DNA of 9,547 nt from Cyanobacteria bacterium OH_CFB_184 (GCA_023414155.1 JAEZOG010000242.1:1-9547); one strand, 5' to 3'. Shown: positions 1 through 8,611, numbered from the stretch's first letter. Numbers and translations are program-made. Notes: a model not told the origin generated them from the sequence alone.

Positions 1-359
1 ATGCCGCCTCCGTGTAAAACACTTGTAACTGTTCTTATATTTTTAAGTGACTTACATTTTTGAATTACTTTTGATGAAAGTTCTCTTATTTTATTCAGTG
101 AAAATTCTTCATATTTTCCGAGCCCAACGATTAAAACCTTAGAAAAATTTTCACAATTGGCTACCGGTAAAAGATACATTTTTCCGTATTTACCATCGAA
201 TTTTTCTTTTTTAATTACAAAATTTGATACAACGTTATTTAAATATTCATCGATAGCACCCGATGCACCAGCTGGCGTTACCACTTCTTCAAACAGATTG
301 ATTACTACCAAATCTGACTTTACATCTGCAATAGATCCCTTTTGTACGTTTAAATTCAT
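1..359 (-). CDS. M17 leucyl aminopeptidase-like N-terminal domain protein (3' end cut by window edge)
   Basis: Reading leftwards from an ATG at 359 there is an uninterrupted frame of 119 codons to the window edge, beginning MNLNVQKGSIADVKSDLVVI. The segment VLIVGLGKYEEFSLNKIREL resembles the N-terminal, macro-like domain of M17 (PepA/leucyl aminopeptidase) enzymes, where a VGLG-K-E motif is followed by helices. The catalytic M17 domain, with its metal ligands and NTDAEGR-type motif, would lie outside the window. It therefore cannot be said whether this is a full cytosolic aminopeptidase (about 480-500 residues) or a stand-alone N-terminal domain. The start is supported by AAAGGAG (371-365) five bases upstream, and it lies 12 bases after the response regulator stop, so the two are probably cotranscribed. 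There is no signal peptide. Family assignment is by pattern recognition only. Confidence 0.75.
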   Translation of the reverse strand, partial: MNLNVQKGSIADVKSDLVVINLFEEVVTPAGASGAIDEYLNNVVSNFVIKKEKFDGKYGKMYLLPVANCENFSKVLIVGLGKYEEFSLNKIRELSSKVIQKCKSLKNIRTVTSVLHGGG

Positions 360-364
360 ATATT

Positions 365-371
365 CTCCTTT
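365..371 (-). promoter_or_regulatory. Ribosome binding site of the M17-like gene
   Basis: AAAGGAG on the minus strand, five bases before the ATG at 359. It fixes the start of the edge-truncated gene and sits directly against the stop codon of the response regulator gene. Confidence 0.8.
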
Positions 372-1685
372 TTAATAATTATATTTTTTTACAAATTGTT
401 CTATACATCCAATAATAATAGATAGCTCGTATGGTTTTGGCAAATAAAAATCCGCACCTGCACTTAAGACCTTTTGCTTGTCGTGTATTGTTGTTGTTAA
501 AATTATATTTGAATTTTTATATCGATCATCGGTTCTTAATAGTTTACACAACTCTATTCCTTTTAAATCCTGCGAACTACCTGCATCAAGAATAATTACA
601 GCAGGTTCAAAATTATCAGGCAAAACAAAAACATCATTATACTCATTAACGACAACCGGCTCATAGCCTTGTATAGAAACAGTGGCATCTAAAAGCAAAG
701 ACAATGCCTCATCTGGTTCTATTATCAAGATTTTTGAATTAAATTCTTTATGTTCAATAGCATCTGCAGCAGTTAATTTAGGCCTTTCAAAAACATAAGC
801 CGAACCTGTTTTCAATTTAGCCAACTTTTGCACAGAATAAAGAGAATTCAATGCTTGTTTTAAATTATTATAATGTTTATACTCATTTGAAATTATACCA
901 ATACTTGCAGAAACCAACGCTATTTTGTTCCCTGCCATTTCATCGCCGTGCATAATTATGTAGCCTCGCTTAGCATCTTTATCAGAATAAAATTTTGAAA
1001 CGACGGTATTAAAAGCTTGGACAAGATAATTTGCAATAAATTCTGCTTTTATAGGAGAGGTAATTATTAAAAATCCTTTATTACCCATTAATCCTAAATA
1101 ATCATCCTCTGCTAAAGCAGCATTCATTATGGCAGTGTAGGTCTGAAGCATTTTATCAGCCGCTAACTCGCCATAAATCTCCTTATAGAAATCAAAATTA
1201 TCTATATCAATAAATAATGCAGCCCAAGAGTTTTTACTATTGATTGTTCTTTTTAATATTTTTTGAGAAATTTTAAAGTCGAATAACTGAGTTTTTTCTT
1301 CAATGTTATTTTCAAAATGTCTTCTTAAATGCGCAGCTATTCTAGCTTTAAATTCTTCTTGATCAATGGGTTCACTCAAAAAGTCGTCTGCGCCAGCATT
1401 TAATGCATCAATTCTATCTTGCATATGATCTGACTTTGAAAGGGTAATCAAAACTGGACGTGTATTATAGCTCAATATTCTAATTTTTCTGATAGTGTCT
1501 TCTACATTATTTTCAATAGAGTCAGAGAGCAAAATCAAATCAGGCTCAAAAGAATTCACAACATTTATCGCATCAGAAATACTTGAAGCAACAAACACAG
1601 CAACTTCTTTTGCTTCAAACATTTTTTTATATTTTATAGACTGCTCTTTTCTTTTGTCTATTATCAATATAACTTTTGCCAACAT
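372..1685 (-). CDS. Response regulator with REC - degenerate GGDEF - REC architecture
   Basis: A 437-residue soluble protein with three domains. Residues 4-122 form a receiver fold, but the usual phosphoacceptor position is Ser54 (PDLILLSDS, with Asp55 beside it) and the conserved Lys of the KP motif is Glu105 (LSEP). Residues about 153-302 look like a GGDEF diguanylate cyclase domain: LFIDIDNFDFYKEIYG at the metal-binding start, and a late SASIGI strand. The signature loop, however, reads GNKGF (201-205) and no RxxD inhibitory site precedes it, so it is very probably inactive. Residues 318-433 form a second receiver that looks intact: acidic pocket Glu323/Asp325, phosphoacceptor Asp367 in AVIILD, a Thr run near 397-399, and Lys417 in LPKP. 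There is no DNA-binding domain. The ATG overlaps the kinase stop as TAATG, so translation is probably coupled and the kinase is the likely phosphodonor of REC2. The order recalls PleD (REC-REC-GGDEF), but rearranged and with cyclase function apparently lost. Confidence 0.87.
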   Translation of the reverse strand: MLAKVILIIDKRKEQSIKYKKMFEAKEVAVFVASSISDAINVVNSFEPDLILLSDSIENNVEDTIRKIRILSYNTRPVLITLSKSDHMQDRIDALNAGADDFLSEPIDQEEFKARIAAHLRRHFENNIEEKTQLFDFKISQKILKRTINSKNSWAALFIDIDNFDFYKEIYGELAADKMLQTYTAIMNAALAEDDYLGLMGNKGFLIITSPIKAEFIANYLVQAFNTVVSKFYSDKDAKRGYIIMHGDEMAGNKIALVSASIGIISNEYKHYNNLKQALNSLYSVQKLAKLKTGSAYVFERPKLTAADAIEHKEFNSKILIIEPDEALSLLLDATVSIQGYEPVVVNEYNDVFVLPDNFEPAVIILDAGSSQDLKGIELCKLLRTDDRYKNSNIILTTTIHDKQKVLSAGADFYLPKPYELSIIIGCIEQFVKKYNY

Positions 1686-2443
1686 TATGATTTCTCTTTA
1701 ATTTTCAACAAACACGTATCATCAAAAGACGCTATAGGAAATTCAACCACAAATACCGATCCTTTATCATCGCTAGAAACGGTAATTTCGCCGTTCATCT
1801 TTTTAATCAAATTCTTAGTTATAAACAACCCTAGCCCACTGCCTTGGATTTTTCTTGTTAGTGGTGAGTCTATTCTCGAAAACTTTTCAAAGATTTTAGA
1901 GTAATTCTCTTCTAAAATGCCGATGCCTTGATCTTTAATTGAAATAGAGACTGTATTTTTGTTTGTATTTTGCTTCACCTTGATTTTAATTTCAGAATTT
2001 TCAGGCGAATACTTTGCCGCGTTATCTATTAAATTAATCAATATTTGCTGCAGTTTATCAACGTCAACCAATATATATGGCAAACATTCCTCATATTTGC
2101 AAACAAACTTGTGTGTTTTATACTGGGGCTTCAATACCTGGATGCAACTTTCAACTACAGGAGCTGGATTTATAGATTTATATATCACAGACTCTTTTTC
2201 AGATTGAACTTTTGAAACCATCAAAAGATTTTCTACCAACTTGATCAAACGATTTGATTGATCTTTTATAGTCATTAAAAATTTGACTCTTTGTTCAGGA
2301 GAGAGTTTTTCATAAGAACTAATCAAAGTATCTGCAAACCCCCTTATACTTGTCAAAGGGGTTCTAAGTTCATGACTTACAGTTGAAATAAAGTCTAAAT
2401 GAGCTTGCTCTAATTTATTATTAGCGTCATTCGAATTTGTCAT
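1685..2443 (-). CDS. Soluble sensor-less histidine kinase
   Basis: A 252-residue histidine kinase made of only the transmitter core. The HisKA dimerisation helix begins near residue 12 and has the H-box FISTVSHELRTPL with phosphoacceptor His24. The HATPase_c domain follows, with N-box LIDNAAKYSP (138-147, Asn141), G1 box DQGIGI (171-176), F-box FEKFSRID and G2 box GSGLGL (201-206). There is no membrane segment and no PAS, GAF or HAMP domain: only 11 residues precede the HisKA region. An input must therefore come from a partner protein, or the kinase acts as an accessory phosphodonor. An in-frame TAA 21 bases upstream and the absence of other start codons make the ATG at 2443 the only reasonable start, yet no Shine-Dalgarno sequence precedes it. 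Its stop overlaps the response regulator ATG by one base, which marks them as a cognate pair. The substrate and signal are unknown. Confidence 0.92.
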   Translation of the reverse strand: MTNSNDANNKLEQAHLDFISTVSHELRTPLTSIRGFADTLISSYEKLSPEQRVKFLMTIKDQSNRLIKLVENLLMVSKVQSEKESVIYKSINPAPVVESCIQVLKPQYKTHKFVCKYEECLPYILVDVDKLQQILINLIDNAAKYSPENSEIKIKVKQNTNKNTVSISIKDQGIGILEENYSKIFEKFSRIDSPLTRKIQGSGLGLFITKNLIKKMNGEITVSSDDKGSVFVVEFPIASFDDTCLLKIKEKS

Positions 2444-2449
2444 AAAATC

Positions 2450-2477
2450 ATTATAACAATTTTACAGCTTATATCAA
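2450..2477 (-). promoter_or_regulatory. Promoter for the histidine kinase gene, possibly giving a leaderless mRNA
   Basis: On the minus strand there is TTGATA (2477-2472, five of six matches to the -35 consensus), a 16-base spacer, and TATAAT (2455-2450, perfect -10) preceded by TG at the extended -10 position. The -35 box overlaps the last two codons of the tolC-like gene. Only six bases (GATTTT) separate the -10 box from the kinase ATG, so transcription is expected to start at or within a few bases of the start codon. The match is seen directly; the start site is inferred. Confidence 0.6.
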
Positions 2478-4163
2478 GGATTGATCGGACGGTTTTATCG
2501 GTGAACCAATAACTCTTTCAATATTAGCAGCAGCGATGTTGTAATTTAAAAGGGTGTTATAATAATCTAATTGTGCGTTTCTGTATGTGTTTTCAGCATC
2601 TTTCAGCTCAATAGCATCGCCCAAGCCTACTTTATATCTGCCGCTTGCAAGATCGTATTGTTCTTTTGCTCTATTCATAGACATTCTGGCAACAGGGATA
2701 GTGTCTTGCGCATTATAAAGCTGTATGTAAGCTTGTTTTACATCCAAATATACTTTTTGTTTTTGATTTTCATAGTCAGCTAAATCTCTTGCATAAGTTG
2801 CTTTTGATTCATCTACTTGTTTTTTCAATAAAAGTAAATTTGTCGATCTATATGTTAATCCTGCACCAAGTTGGTATCCGCTATCCTTTGCAGGAGTCTT
2901 ACCACCTAATGTATAACTACCAAAGGCAACTACATCTGGAGCAAATGCACGTATTGATGCTTTTATTAATACTTCTGAACCTTCTGCTTTTTTCTTAGCG
3001 GCAAGAAGCTCTGGACGTGAATTATAAGCAATATCAAGGATTTCGTTAAACTCTATTTTATACGCGCAGGATTCTAGCTTATCAACCACAGTATAATTTG
3101 TAAGTTCAGGAATCCCAAGAGCGGCACTAACTTGAGCATATGCAAGCGCTACATTGTTTTTAGATTTTATATAATCCAACTTGGCTTTTCCAAGATTATA
3201 TTCAGCTGTCATTACATCAATCTTGGCTTTTGTACCGATATTATAATATGCCTGAGCTTGTTTTAAATGTATTTCAAAATCTTTTACAGTATCTGCGAAT
3301 ACTTCTTGTTGCTGGATTGCAAACAATAAATTATAATACGATCTTTTGACTTCATATATGACATCATTCATACTCATTTTTAAAGTATCTTTTGATGCTT
3401 CATATGCTTTTTTAGAGATATCAGCAGCGGATTTGGTTTTTCCAAAGTCAAACAACAGCATTTGGGCGCTCACTTTTGGAGTGTTATACAATCCGTATTT
3501 TTGATTAGGGAACGCAAAGTTAGCAATCAACATATCGTTTCTTGTATAATTTGCATCAGCGGCTAAAGTTGGGAAATATGCAGACCAAGCTTGTGCGATT
3601 TTGCTTTTGTATATATCTGTAGAACTCATCGCCGACTTAATTGCAGGATGATTTTCAAGTGCAATTTTAATACAATCATCTATTGAAATAATTTGATTTG
3701 TTGCAACTGAACCTTGAACAGGCTGCTTTTCTTTTTCAGAATTTATTTTTATCTCATTCTTTGATGATTGCGAAGATTTTCCTTGCTTTGAATCTTTAAC
3801 TCTTTCAAGCTTGATATTTTTATTTTCGCTATCTTTATAGACGCTTTCTTTTTCACCTGTAACTGAAGGATTATCTTCTTTTACTTCTTGTTTTTTAGTT
3901 TCGTTTTTTTGGAAAAACTTAATTTGAAATTTGCTGTTTTTATTTGGTTCTTTAGCACTATTTTTCTCTGTGGGTGTAAATACAGTTGACTTATCTTCTA
4001 AAGTTTGAGCATCTGCATTTTTATTTTTCTTAAAGAAAAACATAGAGCTTATCGGTTTTGAAGCGGAAACAGTTTTGTCTGTTTTTATCTCGTCTGCAAA
4101 TACTGAATTTCCTGCTATCAATACAGCAGAGATTATTATTAAATTACTTATTCTTTTTTCCAT
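2469..4163 (-). CDS. TolC-family outer-membrane efflux factor with an extended charged N-terminal linker
   Basis: A 564-residue outer-membrane channel subunit of a tripartite efflux system. Residues 1-23 form a signal peptide (hydrophobic LIIISAVLIAG, likely cleavage after SVFA) with no lipobox Cys. Residues 24-157 are a low-complexity stretch rich in Lys, Glu, Ser and Asn. It contains two similar patches, MFFFKKN (41-47) and KFFQKN (82-87). The OEP fold starts near 158 (IISIDDCIKIALENHP) and shows the expected internal duplication: YYNIGTKAKIDVMTAEYNLG at 307-326 matches RYKVGLGDAIELKDAENTYR at 509-528, each in a long helical segment. The core of about 405 residues is normal for the family, and the linker explains the extra length. 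I chose the ATG at 4163 rather than the one four codons upstream because GGGTGAG lies just before it and the signal peptide then starts with MEKR. It is the third gene of the efflux operon, 34 bases after the RND pump stop. Confidence 0.92.
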   Translation of the reverse strand: MEKRISNLIIISAVLIAGNSVFADEIKTDKTVSASKPISSMFFFKKNKNADAQTLEDKSTVFTPTEKNSAKEPNKNSKFQIKFFQKNETKKQEVKEDNPSVTGEKESVYKDSENKNIKLERVKDSKQGKSSQSSKNEIKINSEKEKQPVQGSVATNQIISIDDCIKIALENHPAIKSAMSSTDIYKSKIAQAWSAYFPTLAADANYTRNDMLIANFAFPNQKYGLYNTPKVSAQMLLFDFGKTKSAADISKKAYEASKDTLKMSMNDVIYEVKRSYYNLLFAIQQQEVFADTVKDFEIHLKQAQAYYNIGTKAKIDVMTAEYNLGKAKLDYIKSKNNVALAYAQVSAALGIPELTNYTVVDKLESCAYKIEFNEILDIAYNSRPELLAAKKKAEGSEVLIKASIRAFAPDVVAFGSYTLGGKTPAKDSGYQLGAGLTYRSTNLLLLKKQVDESKATYARDLADYENQKQKVYLDVKQAYIQLYNAQDTIPVARMSMNRAKEQYDLASGRYKVGLGDAIELKDAENTYRNAQLDYYNTLLNYNIAAANIERVIGSPIKPSDQSLI

Positions 4164-4166
4164 ACT

Positions 4167-4173
4167 CTCACCC
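4167..4173 (-). promoter_or_regulatory. Ribosome binding site deciding the tolC-like start
   Basis: GGGTGAG on the minus strand ends three bases before the ATG at 4163 and contains GGTGA, which can pair with the 16S rRNA tail. The alternative ATG at 4175 is preceded only by an A/T-rich run, so the downstream start is preferred. Confidence 0.5.
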
Positions 4174-4174
4174 A

Positions 4175-4194
4175 TTTAAAAAATGTTTTTTAAA
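4175..4194. repeat. A/T-only inverted repeat between the RND pump and tolC-like genes
   Basis: Nine-base arms (TTTAAAAAA and TTTTTTAAA) flank a two-base centre, placed just after the pump stop codon and before the tolC-like ribosome binding site. All pairs are A-T, so as an RNA hairpin it would be weak. It could be a processing site or simply a product of base composition. Confidence 0.35.
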
Positions 4195-4197
4195 ATA

Positions 4198-7100
4198 TTA
4201 TACTTCTTTTTCTGTTACATGTTTCTTCTTTGTATGTTTATCAACAAAAGATTGTACGATTACGTAGAACGCTGGTGTTAATAATGTACCAATAGTACCG
4301 GCTGCTAACATACCTCCAAATACTGTATTACCAACCGACATCCTGCTTTGAGCACCTGCTCCGCTAGCAAGAACCAACGGCAATACACCAAGAACAAAGG
4401 CAACTACAGTCATCATTACTGCTCTAAACCTGATTTGCGCTGCTTTTATAGCTGCATCTTCAACTGAAAGACCTTGCTCTTCGTGAAGAACCTTTGCAAA
4501 TTCAACAATCAAGATTGCTTGTTTTGTCGCAAGACCTATAAGCATAATCATTCCGACTTGAGAATACAAGTCAAATGCTTGCCCCATCATAAGCTGGAAT
4601 ACTAAAGCACCTGCCGCTGCAACCGGAGAAATTAACATAACCGCGAGCGGAATTGTCCAACTTTCATAAAGCGCAACGAGGAATAAATACACAAACAATA
4701 AAGATAGTGAAATTATATACATAGTCTGGCCCGATGCTTCTCTCTCTTGAGCAGAAGTACCAGACCACTCGTAAGTAATATCATCAGGGAGAATTTTATC
4801 TGCAACCTGTTCCATCGCAGTCATCGCTTCACCAGAGCTTTTGCCCATAGCAGGAGAACCGCTCATAGCTACAGAACGATATTGGTTATATCTGGTTATA
4901 GCAGATGCACCCATAGATTGTTTCAATCTGACCATTGTCATGATTGGAACCATTTTGCCTTTTGAATTTTTGACATATATTCCTGATAAATCAGTAGCTT
5001 TTCTTCTAAAATTTTCATCCGCTTGTAACTGGACTCTAAAAACTCTTCCCAATTTATTAAAGTCATTTACATAATACGTACCCAACGTAGAAGACAATGT
5101 CATATATAACTCTTGAAGGTTTACACCTTGAGCAAGAGCTTTTTGGTAATCTATATCGACAATATACTGAGGTACATTTGCCTGATATGTAGTAAATACA
5201 TTTGATAAACTCTTGTTATTATTTGCATTCATAAGAAGTTCATTTGAATATTTTTCAAGATCCTGAGGAGAATACTCACCTTTTGAAAGCATCTGGAACT
5301 CAAAACCACCTAACATACTCATACCTGAAATTGCAGGAGGCGAAAAGACCCCTATTGATGCTTCATGAATTTGACCTGCTTGTTTTCTTATTTCAGACAA
5401 AATAGCGTTGTGAGACAAGTTTGTAGGTCTGCCTTGAATTTTTCTAATTATCCAATCGACAGGATCAACCTTTCTTTCATGCCACTCATCAAGCCTAATA
5501 ACACAGAAAGCCTGATTGGTAGGACCCATTCCTACAAAAGTTATAACCTGTTTAACTCCATCAGTATTTGTCGCTATATCTTCTAACTGAGAAGCAACAT
5601 CAGACGTTCTGGCAATTGAAGCCCCTGCAGGAAGAGAAACTTGCGCCATTAATACAGCCTGATCTTCATCAGGGATAAAACCTGTAGGAATTATTTTAAA
5701 GAATAAAATCATTATCAATATAGTCGCGCCGTAGAATTTCAACGTGAACTTTTTATTATAAACAAACTTTTTAACATAATAGATATAGATCTCTGTTAAA
5801 CGAGAAAAATACTCATCAAATACAACGAATGTTTTTTTAATTGCTGCAGTAAACCAATTACTTGGAGCTTTATTTGGATCTTCTTCTTTTAATATCATCG
5901 CGCACAATGCAGGTGATAATGTTAATGCACATACTGCTGATAAAGCAATAGAAACGGCAATACAAACACCAAATTGTTTATACATCAGACCTGAAAGACC
6001 AGGTACAAAAGCAACCGGAACAAATACCGCCATAAGAACTAATGCCATTGCAATTAAGGCGCCGCCAACTTCTTCCATCGTCAACTGAGTTGCTTCAACA
6101 GGAGTTTTGCCTTCTTCTAAATGTCGTTTTACGTTCTCTATAACAACAATAGCATCATCAACTACCGTTGCAACAGCTAGTACCATCGCAAACAGGGTCA
6201 ACAAATTTATCGACATTCCAAGTGGAGGAAGCGCCATAAAAGTACCTATCAATGAAACAGGGATTGCAACACAAGGTATTAAAGTAGCTCTCCAATCGCC
6301 TAAAAATACAAAGATAATTATTACGACAATCAAAGAAGTTAATAATATAGTAAGTTCAACCTCTTTCATAGATTCCTTGATAAACAAGGTATCATCGTGC
6401 ATCATTTTTATTTTTAAGCCTTTTGGCAATGTTTTATTCAATTGTGTGATTTTTTTATCGACTTGATTAACGATGTCGATAGCATTAGCACCCGGAGTTT
6501 GAACAATCTGCATCAAAGCTGCCGGCTGACCATCGATTCTCCCGATAGTATTATAAGATTGAGCGCCAAGCTCTATTCTTGCAACGTCTTTTAACTGAAT
6601 ATCAGCCCCTGCAGGATTTGATCTTACGATTATTTTTTCAAATTCAGACGGCTCTAACAATCTGCCTTGTGTTCTCAATGTTATTTTCAAATCTTGTTTA
6701 TCGACACCAGGTTCTTGACCTAAAGCACCAGCTGAAACTTGAACGTTCTGAGTTTGAATAGCACTTATTATTTCAGATACTGAAACGCTTAAATTAGCCA
6801 TTTTTTGGGGATTTAACCAGACTCTCATACTATAATCGCCTGCGCCAAATACGTTTACTTCCCCTACGCCTTTTAATCTTTTTATTTCATCTTTAACGAA
6901 GATGGAAGCATAATTTGTAAGATCAAGTTGCGTCCAAGATCCATCATCTGAACTAATGTTTAGAATACAAACACCGGCACCACCTACTTTTGTCTGGGCA
7001 GTAACACCAAGCCTTTTAACTTCTTCTGGAAGTTTTGGAGTAACTTGCTGTAATCTATTTTGAACGTTTACCAGATTTATATCTTTATTTGAACCGACTT

Positions 7101-7410
7101 TGAAATAAAGTTGAAGTGTATAACTTTCGTCTGAACTTGTTGATGTCATATATATCAGATCACTTACACCATTGATTTGAGACTCAATAACTGAAGCGAT
7201 TGAAGATTCAATAACACTGGCACTTGCACCAGGATATGAAGCGGCAACAACTACTTGAGGAGGTGTAATGTCAGGATATTTTTCTAACTTCAACCCCATT
7301 ATAGAAATAATACCAACCAAAATTATGAAAATGGAAATAACCATTGCAAATCTTGGTTTTGTTATGAAAAAATACAAATTTTTCTTATCGGTTTTTTTAT
7401 TATCTTCCAT
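4198..7410 (-). CDS. RND multidrug efflux pump, inner-membrane subunit (HAE1/AcrB-like)
   Basis: A 1070-residue inner-membrane proton/drug antiporter, close to the usual 1030-1070 of the family. TM1 is at about 21-40, followed by the first periplasmic porter/docking loop (about 41-340, starting [12 protein letters not shown]), TM2-6 (about 350-508), a second periplasmic loop (about 575-890, starting [18 protein letters not shown]) and the last TM helices to about 1053. The proton relay residues of AcrB can all be placed: Asp418/Asp419 in [12 protein letters not shown] (AcrB D407/D408), Lys963 in [15 protein letters not shown] (K940), Arg994 in IRFRAVMMT (R971) and Thr1001 (T978). The PDEDQ and YVNDF motifs also match. 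This pattern fits the hydrophobe/amphiphile class rather than the heavy-metal (CusA) class; the actual substrates cannot be read from sequence. It starts two bases after the adaptor stop, with AAGGAA about ten bases upstream of the ATG, and is clearly in one operon with its neighbours. Confidence 0.97.
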   Translation of the reverse strand: MEDNKKTDKKNLYFFITKPRFAMVISIFIILVGIISIMGLKLEKYPDITPPQVVVAASYPGASASVIESSIASVIESQINGVSDLIYMTSTSSDESYTLQLYFKVGSNKDINLVNVQNRLQQVTPKLPEEVKRLGVTAQTKVGGAGVCILNISSDDGSWTQLDLTNYASIFVKDEIKRLKGVGEVNVFGAGDYSMRVWLNPQKMANLSVSVSEIISAIQTQNVQVSAGALGQEPGVDKQDLKITLRTQGRLLEPSEFEKIIVRSNPAGADIQLKDVARIELGAQSYNTIGRIDGQPAALMQIVQTPGANAIDIVNQVDKKITQLNKTLPKGLKIKMMHDDTLFIKESMKEVELTILLTSLIVVIIIFVFLGDWRATLIPCVAIPVSLIGTFMALPPLGMSINLLTLFAMVLAVATVVDDAIVVIENVKRHLEEGKTPVEATQLTMEEVGGALIAMALVLMAVFVPVAFVPGLSGLMYKQFGVCIAVSIALSAVCALTLSPALCAMILKEEDPNKAPSNWFTAAIKKTFVVFDEYFSRLTEIYIYYVKKFVYNKKFTLKFYGATILIMILFFKIIPTGFIPDEDQAVLMAQVSLPAGASIARTSDVASQLEDIATNTDGVKQVITFVGMGPTNQAFCVIRLDEWHERKVDPVDWIIRKIQGRPTNLSHNAILSEIRKQAGQIHEASIGVFSPPAISGMSMLGGFEFQMLSKGEYSPQDLEKYSNELLMNANNNKSLSNVFTTYQANVPQYIVDIDYQKALAQGVNLQELYMTLSSTLGTYYVNDFNKLGRVFRVQLQADENFRRKATDLSGIYVKNSKGKMVPIMTMVRLKQSMGASAITRYNQYRSVAMSGSPAMGKSSGEAMTAMEQVADKILPDDITYEWSGTSAQEREASGQTMYIISLSLLFVYLFLVALYESWTIPLAVMLISPVAAAGALVFQLMMGQAFDLYSQVGMIMLIGLATKQAILIVEFAKVLHEEQGLSVEDAAIKAAQIRFRAVMMTVVAFVLGVLPLVLASGAGAQSRMSVGNTVFGGMLAAGTIGTLLTPAFYVIVQSFVDKHTKKKHVTEKEV

Positions 7411-7412
7411 TG

Positions 7413-8579
7413 TTATTTATGTTCCTTCTCAGCAGGCTCTTTTGAAGTTCCATCATCAACTTTCACCTTGATTCCTGGTTTAAGTTTCTGTATACCTTTG
7501 GTAATGATAACTTCATTAGGTTTTAATCCTTCTTCAACTATCCAACAATTCTGAACAGGATCAGATATTTTTATTAATTTTTTCTGTGCTTTTTGTTCTT
7601 TATCAATAACCCAAACAAAATATCCCTCAGTACTGTTTGTAACAGCCGATTGAGGAACTAAAATTACTTTTCTTGGAACTGTAGAAGACGCAACAACTTT
7701 TATATAATCCCCAGGGACAAGAAGATTGTCCGTGTTAGGGAAAGTAGCTCTTAAATCAATCGTACCTGCTGAAGGATCAACAACATTATTGATAAATTCT
7801 ATTTTACCGACAATCGGATATTTTGAACCGTCTGCAAGCTCTAACTCTACTTTCATATTTGATAAATCAGCTTTTTTATCAGATTTTTTGAATTTTAAAT
7901 ATTCTTCACTTTTTAAATTAAAATATGCATAAACAGGATTTACGCTGACAATTTTTGCCAAAGCGCCTGCTTGAGCATTAACTAAATTGCCTTCTGTAAT
8001 CATTATTTTACCTATTTTACCGTCAATAGGAGAAGTAATTCTTGTATAGCTTAAATTTAATCTCGCTCTATCTAAATTTGAACGATTAACATCCAGCATA
8101 GCCTTATTTTGATCTCTAGTTGCAACTGCAGAATCATAATAAGATTTACTTACAAAATCACCTTTAACAAGTTCTTGGGCTCTTTTTAATTCTTTTTGAG
8201 AATTTACAAGTGCAGCTTGTGATTGCCTAACTGCAGCTGCTGCGTTTTCAACTGCGATTTGATATTCATTAGGTTCTATTAAAAATAAAACCTGACCTTT
8301 TTTAACATAAGCGCCTTCTTCAAAATATCTTTTTTGAAGCCAGCCATTAACTCTTGCAACAACATCGACAGAATATTTAGGTTCTAGCCTGCCCGCCGAA
8401 TCAGCTTGATCATATATTTCATTTTCAAGAACAGGAGCAACCTCTACAACAGCCGGTTTCATTCTCATCTTCATCATCATTTGAACGCCTATTGCAGACA
8501 TTACTTTGTTAAAAATTATTGGTACAACAATAACTAATATTAAAAATAATAATATCAGTTTTTTCTTTTGTTCTGTCAT
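7413..8579 (-). CDS. RND efflux periplasmic adaptor subunit (AcrA/MexA family membrane fusion protein)
   Basis: A 388-residue adaptor that bridges the inner-membrane pump and the outer-membrane factor. An N-terminal membrane anchor (about residues 8-23, [16 protein letters not shown]) has no lipobox Cys, so it is anchored by this helix rather than by lipid. A Met-rich stretch follows (Met34-36, 38 and 40). The first lipoyl half-motif is near 68-103 ([20 protein letters not shown]), the alpha-helical hairpin spans about 104-177, and the second lipoyl half is near 178-213 ([19 protein letters not shown]). The beta-barrel signature [16 protein letters not shown] is at 268-282, and the membrane-proximal domain runs to about 376, ending in a charged tail. 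The ATG at 8579 is preferred because GAGG lies seven bases upstream. An in-frame TTG at 8627 would add 16 residues, but it sits inside an inverted repeat and has no ribosome binding site. It is the first gene of the efflux operon. Confidence 0.95.
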   Translation of the reverse strand: MTEQKKKLILLFLILVIVVPIIFNKVMSAIGVQMMMKMRMKPAVVEVAPVLENEIYDQADSAGRLEPKYSVDVVARVNGWLQKRYFEEGAYVKKGQVLFLIEPNEYQIAVENAAAAVRQSQAALVNSQKELKRAQELVKGDFVSKSYYDSAVATRDQNKAMLDVNRSNLDRARLNLSYTRITSPIDGKIGKIMITEGNLVNAQAGALAKIVSVNPVYAYFNLKSEEYLKFKKSDKKADLSNMKVELELADGSKYPIVGKIEFINNVVDPSAGTIDLRATFPNTDNLLVPGDYIKVVASSTVPRKVILVPQSAVTNSTEGYFVWVIDKEQKAQKKLIKISDPVQNCWIVEEGLKPNEVIITKGIQKLKPGIKVKVDDGTSKEPAEKEHK

Positions 8580-8586
8580 TTTATAT

Positions 8587-8590
8587 CCTC
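8587..8590 (-). promoter_or_regulatory. Ribosome binding site of the adaptor gene
   Basis: GAGG, seven bases before the ATG at 8579. It favours this start over the in-frame TTG 48 bases further upstream. Confidence 0.6.
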
Positions 8591-8611
8591 GCCGCTGATG
8601 TTTCTGTACTG

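Noticed and set aside
157..375. Plus-strand open frame of 72 codons at the left edge
   Set aside because: The minus strand here encodes a continuous M17-like N-terminal domain with a good ribosome binding site; the plus-strand frame is its complement.
378..383. TATAAT on the minus strand 18 bases before the M17-like gene start
   Set aside because: No acceptable -35 box lies 15-19 bases upstream, and the region is so A/T-rich that the hexamer can arise by chance; the 12-base gap suggests cotranscription instead.
4164..4175. ATG at 4175 as start of the tolC-like gene
   Set aside because: It has no Shine-Dalgarno sequence, while the ATG at 4163 has GGGTGAG before it and begins a standard signal peptide.
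4175..4194. Rho-independent terminator after the RND pump gene
   Set aside because: The inverted repeat is made only of A-T pairs, the loop is two bases, and the tolC-like partner gene follows directly, so termination here would be weak and make little sense.
6107..6466. Plus-strand open frame of 119 codons, the longest on that strand
   Set aside because: It is antisense to the strongly conserved transmembrane region of the RND pump, is Ser/Thr/Ile-rich as expected for the complement of such codons, and has no recognisable domain.
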